A DNA stretch of 64,000 bases from Cohnella laeviribosi DSM 21336 (GCF_000378425.1 NZ_KB899809.1:1-64000), one strand, 5' to 3'; shown: positions 44,882 to 53,537, counted from the first letter of the stretch. Notes: generated by a model from the letters alone, not told the origin. A program made the numbers and translations.

Positions 44882-46016
44882 CTGCCGGCTCCTCCAGCAA
44901 AACGACGGATGGAAGATAGGCGATCTTGGCCATTTCAACGGTTAAGCCGGGGCCGAACGCCAAGGAGATGCCGTTCACCGGTCCGGAGCCGGAGGCGCTT
45001 AATTCCCGCTTCATCTCGTTAAGCACGAATAGGATCGTAGCCGAGGATACGTTGCCGTAATGACGAAGGATGGCCCGGCTGGGACGGGTTTGCTCGTCGG
45101 TAAGCCCCAACGCGTCTTGCAGCGCATCGACAATTCCCCGGCCTCCGGGATGAATCGCCCATAGATCCGGCTTCGCGCCGCCGTTTAAGATCCGCTCGAT
45201 TTCTTCGGGAACCCATCTGCCGATCAGCTTCGGAATATCCGGGGAAAGATAGAGATCGAAGCCGTGATTGCCGACTTCCCAGACCATCTCTTCGGCATAG
45301 TCCGGCAGGAGAACGGAATAGTCCTGGTCCAACCGAAAGATTTCCTTATCGTGCGGCCTGGCGGAACCCACAACGCAGGCGGAGGCTCCGTCGCCGAAGA
45401 AAGAAGCGGCAAACAGGGCCTCGCGCCCGCCGGAAGGTTGAATATGAAGCGTGCACAACTCCACGCAGACCACCAATACTTTGGCGTCCGGATTAGCCGA
45501 CACGATCTGCCGCGACAGGCAGATGGCCTTCAACCCGGCAGCGCATCCCAGGAAGTTCAGCGGAATCCGATTCACATCGGCAGCCAGCCCCAATTGTCGG
45601 ACCAAAGCCGCATCCATCCCCGGAAGAAATTGCCCCGTACAGCTAACGGTGATCAGGTGCGTAATGTCGGCAGCATCCGTTGCTCCATCCCGTAAAGCTT
45701 TTCTCGCGGCTTGAAGCCCTAATGGAACAGACTCCCGTTTATACGTCGCCATCCGTTCGGCGGTTGTCGGAACGTCTTCCCTCGGCAGGCTCGGAAAATA
45801 GCGGCATTCGGAGGCGGATTCAAGCAGGTTCGGTTCACAGGTATAGCGCGTCTCCACTCCGCATTGCTTGAATATTCGCCTGGCCCAGCGCGCGGAGTCG
45901 GGATTTCCCTGCAAGGCTTCCGTCAATCTTCGTGAGGTATCCTCCTGATCGATCCGAAAACGCGGAACGGCCGTCCCTATTCCCAGGATTGCGATGATTG
46001 GCGCCGCATGTTCCAT
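44865..46016 (-). CDS. type III polyketide synthase (chalcone/stilbene synthase family)
   Basis: This thiolase-fold enzyme of about 383 aa has catalytic Cys in LNFLGCAAGLKAI, His in WAIHPGGRGIVDA and Asn in HYGNVSSATILF. CoA-linked type III PKSs extend fatty-acyl starters with malonyl-CoA into alkylpyrones or alkylresorcinols. It is similar in context to BpsA. ATG 46016 is preferred over 46025 for ribosome-site spacing. It heads the operon PKS-methyltransferase-FAD oxidoreductase-MMPL exporter. Confidence 0.93.
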   Translation of the reverse strand: MEHAAPIIAILGIGTAVPRFRIDQEDTSRRLTEALQGNPDSARWARRIFKQCGVETRYTCEPNLLESASECRYFPSLPREDVPTTAERMATYKRESVPLGLQAARKALRDGATDAADITHLITVSCTGQFLPGMDAALVRQLGLAADVNRIPLNFLGCAAGLKAICLSRQIVSANPDAKVLVVCVELCTLHIQPSGGREALFAASFFGDGASACVVGSARPHDKEIFRLDQDYSVLLPDYAEEMVWEVGNHGFDLYLSPDIPKLIGRWVPEEIERILNGGAKPDLWAIHPGGRGIVDALQDALGLTDEQTRPSRAILRHYGNVSSATILFVLNEMKRELSASGSGPVNGISLAFGPGLTVEMAKIAYLPSVVLLEEPAGGVCV

Positions 46017-46119
46017 TCCCTGCATCCTTCCTCTCGTACCCTATTTAAACATCCATCATATCGGACATGTATCCGGCCTTTAATCATGTTTATGGGTACA
46101 AGCTGCGCAATATGACAGC

Positions 46120-46159
46120 AAAAAAGCAGCCCCTGCGGCCTGAGCCGCTTAGGCTGCTT
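46120..46159 (-). terminator. terminator of the Rieske oxidoreductase gene
   Basis: AAGCAGCC / GGCTGCTT, with an inner GCGGC / GCCGC stem, is followed by TTTTTT on the minus strand. It lies just after the stop at 46165 and before the PKS operon. Confidence 0.88.
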
Positions 46160-46164
46160 ATGGG

Positions 46165-47673
46165 TCACAAGATTTTTAAAGGCTTTTTGGCCGGTCCTTC
46201 AAGCACTTCCCCTTTGTATGAAAATCTTGATCCGTGGCATGGGCAGTCCCACGTTCGTTCTCCATCGTTCCATTCGACTTCGCATCCCATGTGCGTGCAG
46301 GTCGTATCGACGATATGCAGCCCGCCTTGCGGATCGCGGTACGCGCCCGCTCTTTTTCCATTGACGCTGACGACCGCTCCTTCATCGTTGCCCAATTCCT
46401 CGGGTTTCTTGCGAACCATTTCCAGCTTTCCGGCAATCAAATGTTTCGCCACATCCGCATTTTGCACGAGGAGCGTTTTCAGGCCCGGATCGGCATGGAA
46501 TCGGGACGGCGTAAAGAGCGATTGGTAGGGGCTTTCTTGCCCTGCGATCAGCTTTTCGATCAACAGCGCCGCTGCCGTTCCGGTGGTCATGCCCCATTTC
46601 TTATATCCGGTAGCCACCAGAACCTGCGGCGCATCGGCGGCGATGGGCCCGATGAACGGGAGCTTGTCCAACGTAGTCAAGTCTTGAGCGGACCAGCGGT
46701 AACGAATTTCCTTCAGGCCGAAATGTTCCTCCCCGAACGCTTGCAGCGCTTCATAATGCTTGATCGTGGGAATCCCTTGTCCCGTCTTGTGGTTCTCGCC
46801 CCCGATCAAAACGAGGGTTTCTCCATTTGCCGTCACCGACCGAAGCGAACGTTTCGGGTCTTCGGCGCTTATATACATGCCGCCGGGATAGGCTTTTTCG
46901 GTTTTGACCCCGAGCACGTAAGACCGTTCGGCGTACATTCTGGCAAAGTAAAAGCCCCATCCGTCCTGAAAGGGAAAATGGGAGCAGGACACGATATGGC
47001 TGCAGACGATCTTATGCCCCTCGCTTGTCACGACAGCCGGGGGGTTCCCTTTTTCCACGCTTACGGCTGTTGTGTGTTCATAGATTTGACCGCCTTGTCC
47101 GGTTACCTGTCGGATCAACGTCTTCAGATAGGGAACCGGATTGAACCGGGCCTGGTCATGCATGACAATGGCGGCTTGGGTCCGAAACGGCAAAGGCGTC
47201 TGTTCCACGTACGCTCCGGGGATCCCCAGCTTCTCATACGCTGCAAGTTCGGCGGTCAATTTGGCCGCATATTTGTCGGAATTCGTGTAAATATACGCGT
47301 CTTCCTCGGCAAAATCGCAATCGATTCGAAGCTCCCGCACCGTTTGCTTAATGAATTGCATGGCCTCCCGGTTGGCTTCGTAATAGAGCCTTGTTTGTTC
47401 CCGGCCGAAGTGCGAAAGAAATTCGTCATAAATCAGGTCGTGCTGCGCGGTAATCTTGGCCGTTGTATGGCCTGTCGTTCCGTTCAGGATGTTTCCGGCT
47501 TCGACGATCGCGACCTTGAGTCCTTGCTTGGAAAGCAGATAAGCGGTCGTGATTCCGGATATTCCCGCTCCGACGATCGCTACATCCGCCTTGATGTCTT
47601 GCGTAAGCTTCGGAAAATTCGGAAGGCTCTCAGACGTAAGCCAATACGATTCCGGAAATGGTGGAAGGACCAT
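46165..47673 (-). CDS. FAD-dependent oxidoreductase with C-terminal Rieske domain (YhfW-like)
   Basis: The 502-aa protein has a DAO-type FAD domain (ADVAIVGAGISGITTAYLLSKQG; TGHTTAKITAQHD). From about residue 425 it has a Rieske [2Fe-2S] domain with CTHMGC and CPCHGSRF ligands. The arrangement matches Bacillus YhfW. The substrate is unknown. It is transcribed alone on the minus strand, ending in a strong terminator. Confidence 0.9.
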   Translation of the reverse strand: MVLPPFPESYWLTSESLPNFPKLTQDIKADVAIVGAGISGITTAYLLSKQGLKVAIVEAGNILNGTTGHTTAKITAQHDLIYDEFLSHFGREQTRLYYEANREAMQFIKQTVRELRIDCDFAEEDAYIYTNSDKYAAKLTAELAAYEKLGIPGAYVEQTPLPFRTQAAIVMHDQARFNPVPYLKTLIRQVTGQGGQIYEHTTAVSVEKGNPPAVVTSEGHKIVCSHIVSCSHFPFQDGWGFYFARMYAERSYVLGVKTEKAYPGGMYISAEDPKRSLRSVTANGETLVLIGGENHKTGQGIPTIKHYEALQAFGEEHFGLKEIRYRWSAQDLTTLDKLPFIGPIAADAPQVLVATGYKKWGMTTGTAAALLIEKLIAGQESPYQSLFTPSRFHADPGLKTLLVQNADVAKHLIAGKLEMVRKKPEELGNDEGAVVSVNGKRAGAYRDPQGGLHIVDTTCTHMGCEVEWNDGERTWDCPCHGSRFSYKGEVLEGPAKKPLKIL

Positions 47674-48037
47674 TGCGCGATCTCTTTCCCTTCAGACGTT
47701 TTTATGGATAATATAACCATTCCGGCTTTTTTCTATACGGGAACGAAGGATTTGGCGAGAAGGCGCAGCGGGAATGACATTGGCGGATTGCGGATTTACT
47801 TTCCTTCCCCAGCTTTAAAAGAGTCTTATTGCCGATACGGTGATCTCTATCTTTAACAATATAACCTTAATTCTGATTTTCTTGATTCCCGTTATCGTTT
47901 TACCTTTGCCTCGGCTCTGCGAATTACCGCCGCCGATACAGCATGGGTCGGCAATGCAAACGCGGGCGGAACAAATTTAGGCTTGTAAAATATGCCTTAT
48001 GGATATACAATTACCCTTAAAACCGCCATAAATGATA
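47674..48037. other. intergenic region without a clear gene
   Basis: No supported gene lies between the Rieske oxidoreductase and the T-box leader. A short open stretch from 47992 (MPYGYTITLKTA...) faintly recalls the start of DUF302 proteins but breaks down within about 25 codons, so it may be a remnant. Confidence 0.4.
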
Positions 48038-48293
48038 AATTCGATGAAGAGAACCAGTACGTCAAACCGCCCGTTCCGACAGAGAGTTGGGGTTGCTGAG
48101 AGCCAACGTTCGGGCCTTGACCGAAAGCCGTCTCCGAGAAGCAGACCGAAACCGCTTAGGGAGTAGACTCTGCCGCATGTCCGGCGTTAACAGGACCGCG
48201 TATTGATGGATACGTAGCGAGTGTCACCTTCTGCAGGTGAAACTAGGGTGGTAACACGGGTATCAACTCGTCCCTTATTGGGGCGAGTTTTTT
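48038..48293 (+). promoter_or_regulatory. T-box riboswitch leader with terminator
   Basis: T-box elements are in order: AGTA (48056-48059), ACAGAGAG with the GNTG-type terminal part of stem I, a CGAAAGCCG specifier-loop segment, a stem III (TCACCT / AGGTGA), the T-box core AGGGTGGTAACACGG (48245-48259), and a terminator (AACTCGTCCC / GGGGCGAGTT, 48265-48289) with a T-run. The specifier is either GCC (Ala) if a purine must follow it, or AGC (Ser) directly after GAA. It controls the aminotransferase gene that starts 30 bases later, by sensing uncharged tRNA. Confidence 0.88.
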
Positions 48294-48324
48294 ATTTTCA
48301 CGGCACTTTGGGAGGGATCGAAAC

Positions 48325-49506
48325 ATGAGGAAGAGCTTTTCTTTAAACGATCTGATGAATCCGGAAGTAAAAGCCATTCCCCCTTCGGGTATCCGCAAAT
48401 TTTTCGATATGGCGAGCGCGGGACAGGATGTGATCTCCCTCGGCGTCGGGGAACCCGACTTCGTTACGCCGGAGCCCATTCGCGCAGCATGTATCCGCGC
48501 TTTGGAACAAGGACGGACGACGTACACTTCGAATGCGGGACTGTTGGAGCTGCGGGAAGCCATCTCGGCGTATTTGCAGTCGAGTTTTCAACTGAACTAT
48601 TCGCCGGAACATGAAATCTTGGTAACCGTAGGCGGCAGCGAAGCGATCGATCTCGTGCTGCGGGCGCTGTTGACGCCGGGAGACGAGGTGCTCGTTACGG
48701 TTCCCACCTATATCGCGTATTCGCCGATCGTCCGGCTTAACGGCGGCCATGCGGTGGAGGTGGAAACGTTCGCCGAAGACGGCTTCAAGCTTAGGGCGGA
48801 TGTGCTGAAGAGCAAAATCACGCCGCGATCCAAGGTGCTGGTCGTCAACTTCCCCAACAACCCCACCGGCGCAGTCATGACCGAGGAGGATTGGCGGCCG
48901 ATCGCCGAGTTGGTTGAACGGCACAATCTGATTGTGGTCTCGGATGAGATTTATGCTGAAATGACCTACAACGGAAAACACAAAAGCGTCGCTTCCTTGC
49001 CGGGCATGATCGGCAGAACGGTGCTGATCAGCGGATTTTCCAAGGCGTTCGCCATGACCGGCTGGAGGGTCGGGTACGTTTGCGCGGGACGCGAACTGAT
49101 TGCGGCGATGCTGAAAATTCACCAGTACACGGTATTGTGCGCCCCGACCCTCAGCCAGTTTGCCGCAGTGCAGGCGCTCCGGAGCTGCATGCAGGAAAAA
49201 GACGCCATGGTCGACTCCTTTGCGCAGCGCCGCCGTTTCTTTGTCCAGGGGCTGCGCGAACTCGGCTTGGCCTGTCACGAACCGCTCGGCGCTTTTTACG
49301 CTTTTCCGTCCGTTGCGTCCACCGGCCTGTCCTCGGAAGCCTTCGCCCAGAGACTGCTTCATGAAGCGAAGGTCGCGGTCGTTCCCGGCCATGTGTTCGG
49401 TCAAGGTGGAGAAGGCTACATCCGGTGCTCCTACGCCGCATCCGTTCAACAGCTAACCGAAGCGCTGAACCGCATGGAACGATTTTTAAAGACCTTGCCG
49501 TTGTAA
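48325..49506 (+). CDS. PLP-dependent class I/II aminotransferase (T-box controlled)
   Basis: This 393-aa fold-type I aminotransferase has NFPNNPTGAVM, the PLP-lysine segment SGFSKAFAMTGWRVGY and the family start PPSGIRKFFDMA. It belongs to the PatA/AspB-like group. Its T-box leader indicates amino-acid-specific regulation, probably Ala or Ser, suggesting a role in synthesis of that amino acid. GGGAGG precedes ATG 48325. It converges on the KamA gene with only a few bases between the stops. Confidence 0.9.
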   Translation: MRKSFSLNDLMNPEVKAIPPSGIRKFFDMASAGQDVISLGVGEPDFVTPEPIRAACIRALEQGRTTYTSNAGLLELREAISAYLQSSFQLNYSPEHEILVTVGGSEAIDLVLRALLTPGDEVLVTVPTYIAYSPIVRLNGGHAVEVETFAEDGFKLRADVLKSKITPRSKVLVVNFPNNPTGAVMTEEDWRPIAELVERHNLIVVSDEIYAEMTYNGKHKSVASLPGMIGRTVLISGFSKAFAMTGWRVGYVCAGRELIAAMLKIHQYTVLCAPTLSQFAAVQALRSCMQEKDAMVDSFAQRRRFFVQGLRELGLACHEPLGAFYAFPSVASTGLSSEAFAQRLLHEAKVAVVPGHVFGQGGEGYIRCSYAASVQQLTEALNRMERFLKTLPL

Positions 49507-49509
49507 AGA

Positions 49510-50676
49510 TTATCGGCTGGTGACCGGGACTTCGGAAATTTCGTTGACGGAGACGACGGCGTCCGTTTTCTTGGCCGGTTTGCTCCAGTATTTCTCGTTG
49601 CCCGGCAAATCGTCGAACCAGGCGGCGTCGTCCGGGCAATCGAGAATCATAAACCGGCCGTACCGCTCTTCGTCCCGCGATTGATGATATTTCAGGTAGG
49701 CTTTGCCGTTTTCGACGGCTAAAATTTCGATTTTGCCGGACGTATGGCTCATCGCCAGCCGCACGCGCTTGCCGAGACCGGACGTGCGGGCTTTCGCCTC
49801 TTCGACGATGCGATACACTTGAGCAAGCGGCAGCACGAATTCCCGGTTTCCGGCGACGGGCCGGTTCACGAAGAAATAGTACGGCGTAACGCCAGCCCAG
49901 GACAAGCGGTCCAGCAGCTCGCCAAGCGCGGCGGGATCGTCGTTGATCCCTCTTAAGATCGGCGTCTGGTTGACGACGATCGCTCCCGCGTCTTGCAGCG
50001 CCTTCAGGGCGCGCAGCGCTTCCTTTGTCAACTCGCGCGGATGGTTGATATGCGCCATGACGTACACTCTTTTTTCCGGAACGGACACTTCCCGGATCGT
50101 CTCAAGCAGCGCCTCGTCTTCGTAAATGCGCATGGGGTTGAATACGGGGATTTTGGAACCGAGCCGAATGATCTGCACATGCTCGATGTCCCGCAATTTG
50201 AGCAAAATGGAGCGAAGCTTGGGCGTGCCCAGAATCAGGCTGTCTCCGCCCGTCAGCAAGACGTTGTTGATTTCCGGATGCTCCGCAATATAAGCGAGCC
50301 CGGGCTCGACGTTGGAGACCGCTTCCTTCACGTCGTTGCGGAACAAGCGCTTGCGGAAGCAATAGCGGCAATACGCGCCGCATACTTCCGATACGATCAG
50401 CAAAGCGGTCGTCTTGTATTTGTGCTGGCAGCCCGGCACGACGTAATTCGTGTCTTCGTCCGAAGCGTCCCACCGGCCGTATTCGAGCAGCTCACCTTCG
50501 TTCGGAATCACCAGCTTGCGGATCGGATCGTTCGGGTCGTTCCAATCGATCAGTCCAAGGTAATAGTCGTTGACGCGAAAAACGAATTTGTCGGTAATCG
50601 GTTTGAGTTTTTCCCGTTCCTCCGCCGGAATGTCCGCAATTTTGCCGATATCGGTAATATACTTGGGTTGTGCCAT
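49510..50676 (-). CDS. KamA-family radical SAM aminomutase
   Basis: The 388-aa enzyme has the radical SAM triad C99-x3-C103-x2-C106 (VCGAYCRYCFRKR). The SAM and PLP regions VLLTGGDSLILGT and AMSHTSGKIEIL are conserved. KamA-family enzymes make beta-amino acids (lysine or glutamate 2,3-aminomutase). The length is nearer to the Bacillus YodO/EAM group than to clostridial lysine aminomutase; substrate choice needs testing. It is preceded by a c-di-AMP-type riboswitch and terminators, which fits synthesis of an osmolyte such as beta-lysine or beta-glutamate. Confidence 0.9.
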   Translation of the reverse strand: MAQPKYITDIGKIADIPAEEREKLKPITDKFVFRVNDYYLGLIDWNDPNDPIRKLVIPNEGELLEYGRWDASDEDTNYVVPGCQHKYKTTALLIVSEVCGAYCRYCFRKRLFRNDVKEAVSNVEPGLAYIAEHPEINNVLLTGGDSLILGTPKLRSILLKLRDIEHVQIIRLGSKIPVFNPMRIYEDEALLETIREVSVPEKRVYVMAHINHPRELTKEALRALKALQDAGAIVVNQTPILRGINDDPAALGELLDRLSWAGVTPYYFFVNRPVAGNREFVLPLAQVYRIVEEAKARTSGLGKRVRLAMSHTSGKIEILAVENGKAYLKYHQSRDEERYGRFMILDCPDDAAWFDDLPGNEKYWSKPAKKTDAVVSVNEISEVPVTSR

Positions 50677-50756
50677 CGTTTACCTCCTCAAGATATGATG
50701 ACGATCGGTTTGCGCCGCCGGGAAGCGAACCTCTCCCCTCCTTTCGATTTGAACGC

Positions 50757-50827
50757 AAAAAAGACCCGGCGCACGCCTTAAGCGTGTCGGCAGGGCCCCT
50801 GCAACAAAAAAGACCCTGCAACGGGTC
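50757..50827 (-). terminator. tandem terminators downstream of the riboswitch
   Basis: Read on the minus strand, GACCCGTTGCAGGGTC with TTTTTT (50806-50827) is followed by a larger hairpin (GCCGACACGC / GCGTGCGCCGG) with TTTTTT (50757-50795). Both precede the kamA start. They form the expression platform of the riboswitch at 50862-50984, and readthrough is needed for kamA expression. Confidence 0.8.
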
Positions 50828-50861
50828 AAAGAGAAACCGATGATTTATCCGTTGACCCATC

Positions 50862-50984
50862 CAAAGCTGACGAGGTTAGCTGACGGACTCGGGATAGATG
50901 GTTCCCTTCGCGCCGCATAAACGGCACGATTCGCCCCAAAAGATGGTTCCCCCGCTTCCCGGACAAGACCGGGAATTAAGCTTG
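50862..50984 (-). promoter_or_regulatory. c-di-AMP riboswitch (ydaO/yuaA type)
   Basis: On the minus strand the leader has the conserved ydaO blocks in order: GCTTAATTCCCGG, a CCGGGAAGCGGGGGAACC block, TTTTGGGGCGAATCG, GAAGGGAACCATCTATCCCGAG and GTCAGCTAACCTCGTCAGC. The class binds c-di-AMP and typically terminates transcription when the ligand is bound. Here it lies upstream of tandem terminators and kamA. Its location and order are directly visible; the class comes from family knowledge. Confidence 0.88.
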
Positions 50985-50989
50985 TTATA

Positions 50990-51018
50990 ATACTATTCCA
51001 ATAATATAGAATTGTCAA
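50990..51018 (-). promoter_or_regulatory. sigma-A-type promoter of the riboswitch-kamA transcript
   Basis: On the minus strand TTGACA (51013-51018) and TAGTAT (50990-50995) are separated by exactly 17 bases, placing transcription start just before the riboswitch aptamer. Confidence 0.75.
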
Positions 51019-51031
51019 ATAATTTTGTGCT

Positions 51032-51814
51032 TTAGAGCCGCGAATAGGCTTTGCGCTTGTGAAGCGAGACCGAACGGTACGAAGCCGCCAGCCGCTTGCG
51101 CCTTGCGTCCGTCAACGCGGAGGCGGCTGTGTGCAGGCTTTTGTTCAGCGTTTTGCGCAGCGTGTAGCTGCCCGGATAGCGGGAGGCGATGAAATTGCCG
51201 TAGGTCTCGAACTCGGAGAATGCGAACTGCCGCTTTTTGTTCATGCTGCGGAGAATGGCTTTATACCAGCGGATGCCGTGCTTTTGTTCGATCGTCCGTT
51301 TCAAATGGGCGACCTTCGCTTTTTCGAACAGCATATAATGCGCCACGAACGAGACGCGCGCGACCGGCCTGCTCCCCATCAATTTGCGGTACGTGCGGAA
51401 ATATTCGGGCTGGCTCCAGCTTCTGCAGTAGAAAACCGTCTTGCGGTCCGGCGTCCGGAAAACATGCGGGCGGATCAGCACGGTATCCGCGTCGATCACG
51501 AGGTAGTATTGGCCGGAAGCCAACTTGTCTCCGCCCAGCTTGAGCAATTGCTGAAACAGCCAGCCGGAACGTTCCCAACGGGCCGAGCGGTAGCGGATAT
51601 GCTTTTTGGCGATGGGCAGGACGGCGTTCTCGTTAACGAAGACGCATTTTTTGCGCGAACAAAGCGCTCGCATCCGCTTCGTGTCCGGGGCGACGATCAT
51701 GATCTTGCGGATCGGATGTTTGACCATGCGCCGAACGCTGTCGATGACATGCGGAAGCGTACCGAGATCCTTCTCGATCGCGGGTATGATCACATCGATT
51801 GCAGGAAGGGCCAT
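51032..51814 (-). CDS. glycosyltransferase-like protein (DUF6492 type)
   Basis: The 260-aa protein has an N-terminal GT-A-like start (IDVIIPAIEKDLGTLPHVIDSVR), a DxD-type metal motif in YYLVIDADTVLI and an FSEFETYGNF segment, typical of DUF6492 putative glycosyltransferases. The C-terminus is rich in Arg and Lys. The acceptor is unknown. It stands alone upstream of the kamA promoter. Confidence 0.75.
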   Translation of the reverse strand: MALPAIDVIIPAIEKDLGTLPHVIDSVRRMVKHPIRKIMIVAPDTKRMRALCSRKKCVFVNENAVLPIAKKHIRYRSARWERSGWLFQQLLKLGGDKLASGQYYLVIDADTVLIRPHVFRTPDRKTVFYCRSWSQPEYFRTYRKLMGSRPVARVSFVAHYMLFEKAKVAHLKRTIEQKHGIRWYKAILRSMNKKRQFAFSEFETYGNFIASRYPGSYTLRKTLNKSLHTAASALTDARRKRLAASYRSVSLHKRKAYSRL

Positions 51815-51892
51815 CTCTTCATCTCCGTCGTCAGGAATTTTTGCAATATTCTATGGCCCTGCCCGAAGATCGGTTCGCCCCTCTGCAGCTTT

Positions 51893-52294
51893 CTATCCCT
51901 TTCTGGACATGCCGTATCGATCAGGATAGACAAGCTTAAACCCATGTTTTTGATAAAAATGAACGTTTGCTACATCTGCCATCACGATCACATCGGCATC
52001 TTTGGGCGCGTTTTGATCCAGATATCCCAAAAGCTCGCGCATAATTATCTCGTCGATTCCATTATCCTGATGCTGCGGATCGACCATGAGATCAACGATT
52101 TGAAAGCAGCAGCCCCCATCGCCGACGATTCTGCCCATTCCCACAAGCTTTGAAGCTTCGTCTTGTACGGATACGGAAAAAATCGAATTCCCCAAAGCCG
52201 TTTCCGCCGCCGAACCGTCGATGGAAGGAAGGCCCGCGGCGGTTCTCAAATCCAAGTATTCCTTTGTTTCCGGTGCTTTGTGCGCTAGGTTCAT
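51893..52294 (-). CDS. GNAT-family N-acetyltransferase
   Basis: The product of about 133 aa has the GNAT core VDLMVDPQHQDNGIDEIIMRELLGYL (acetyl-CoA region, weak Q-x-x-G-x) and a terminal FYQKHGFKLVYPDRYGM typical of the family. ATG 52294 has AAGGAG upstream and is preferred over 52330. The substrate is unknown. Confidence 0.85.
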   Translation of the reverse strand: MNLAHKAPETKEYLDLRTAAGLPSIDGSAAETALGNSIFSVSVQDEASKLVGMGRIVGDGGCCFQIVDLMVDPQHQDNGIDEIIMRELLGYLDQNAPKDADVIVMADVANVHFYQKHGFKLVYPDRYGMSRKG

Positions 52295-52408
52295 CTTGAT
52301 CTCCTTTTTAGGCAAAATGAAATGGCGCAAGACCCTCTCGGCCGGGAGGAAGATCCTGCACCATCCAGTCGTTCCGGCGCCCGCTCGCGCTGCGAATGGC
52401 TACCGCCT

Positions 52409-52673
52409 TTATACCCTTCTTAAAACTAGCTCTGTAAACGGATTGATTTCCGGTATCGGTTCGTCGAGCGGAAAATATCGAAGTTCAAGTCCTTCATCGT
52501 CATGGATGGTTGGCGTTCCTTCGACATCGACGGCTTCGTAAACGGCCATGGTTCCCCAATCCAGACTGTCCGTCCGCTTTTGCAGCAACAGATGGTCATG
52601 TTCGTTAAAAAACAAGCACGCACGCGCCGACCAGGATCAAGGGCCGCGAACCGACGAGCTTTCTCAAGTCCAT
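52409..52673 (-). pseudogene. NUDIX hydrolase, frameshifted and internally deleted
   Basis: The N-terminal part (MDLRKLVGSRPLILVGACVLVF) shifts frame in a run of six T, then continues as NEHDHLLLQKRTDSLDWGT. The part carrying the Nudix box is missing, and the sequence resumes at MAVYEAVDVEGTPTIHDDEGLELRYFPLDE. Without the box it cannot be catalytic. It is a pseudogene next to the MerR-type gene. Confidence 0.78.
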
Positions 52674-52701
52674 GATCTATCCCATGGGATTCTCCTCGAT
52701 T

Positions 52702-53463
52702 TTAGGATGCGAATCCGTTTTTCTCTAAATAGGACTCGGCCGCCGCGCACAAATAATAAGCCAAGCCCGTTTGCCGTTCTTCGAGCATGCGAAGATGGAA
52801 ATCGTCATGAAGGAAAAAACGGGTTTGCGCCGCAAAATCGGCGACGGATATCCGATGTCCGTGCTCGTTCAAAAATTCAAGGTGGCTGCGAATGAGTTCC
52901 CGGACTTGCTCGTCACAATGCTTTACACCCGTTTTCAAAGCCTTTGCCATTTGGGTCATGAACGTTATGGCTTCCGCTGCCTGTTCGTTCATTTCCGGAA
53001 CCTGAATCCGGGCATCCTCCAGAAGGTCGTAATCATACGTTTCTTTCAAATACTCATTCTGCTCCCGCAGCGCTTCTTTCCACTCTTCCTCGCTTTCGAA
53101 ACCTTTGAACATCTCCTTATGATTCATCGGTTCTCCTTTCTCCATGCAATCCATGGATTTCTTCAATGTCTCCATGATTTGTTCCAATCTTTGCTTGCGC
53201 GCAAGCAACAGCTCGGCTTGCTGCGATAAAATGGACAAGCGATCCGGTTCGCCGCTCAACAGTTCCTTAATCTTTTCCAACGGAAAATCCAATTCCCGAT
53301 AGAACCGAATTTGCTGCAAACGTTCCAACTCTTTTTCGCCATACAACCGATATCCGGCTTCGCTGATCGCGTATGGCACAAGGAGACCGATTTTGTGGTA
53401 ATGATGGAGCGTTTTGATCGTTACCTTGGACATTGACGCGACCTCTTTCACCGTATAAAGCAT
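52702..53463 (-). CDS. MerR-family regulator with TipAS-type ligand domain
   Basis: The 253-aa protein has a MerR DNA-binding head (YTVKEVASMSKVTIKTLHHYHKIGLLVPYAISEAGYRLY) and a long coiled-coil dimer helix. A C-terminal TipAS-like domain (about 130-253) includes FGFESEEEWKEAL-like segments and HDDFHLRMLEERQTGLAYYLCAAAESY. TipAL-type proteins bind antibiotics and activate their own and efflux promoters. The ATG lies behind a promoter with a 19-bp spacer (53489-53519), so it is probably self-activating. Confidence 0.9.
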   Translation of the reverse strand: MLYTVKEVASMSKVTIKTLHHYHKIGLLVPYAISEAGYRLYGEKELERLQQIRFYRELDFPLEKIKELLSGEPDRLSILSQQAELLLARKQRLEQIMETLKKSMDCMEKGEPMNHKEMFKGFESEEEWKEALREQNEYLKETYDYDLLEDARIQVPEMNEQAAEAITFMTQMAKALKTGVKHCDEQVRELIRSHLEFLNEHGHRISVADFAAQTRFFLHDDFHLRMLEERQTGLAYYLCAAAESYLEKNGFAS

Positions 53464-53488
53464 TGGAACATCACTCCCTTCGACAGCA

Positions 53489-53519
53489 AGCGTAACCCCT
53501 CCCCTTAGGGGAGACTCAA
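53489..53519 (-). promoter_or_regulatory. MerR-type promoter of the regulator gene
   Basis: On the minus strand TTGAGT (53514-53519), a 19-base spacer and TACGCT (53489-53494) frame the dyad CTCCCCTAAGGGGAG. The long 19-base spacing is the hallmark of MerR-activated promoters. Confidence 0.75.
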
Positions 53520-53537
53520 GACATGCGTTCCAAAGAT

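Noticed and set aside
46234-47856. 540-aa plus-strand open frame
   Set aside because: It is antisense to the FAD/Rieske oxidoreductase, whose minus-strand product has clear motifs; the plus-strand translation has no recognisable domain.
48343-49449. 368-aa minus-strand open frame
   Set aside because: It is a shadow of the aminotransferase at 48325-49506, which has a T-box leader and PLP motifs.
51059-52153. 364-aa plus-strand frame
   Set aside because: It spans the antisense of two unrelated genes (DUF6492-type and GNAT) and has no domain of its own.
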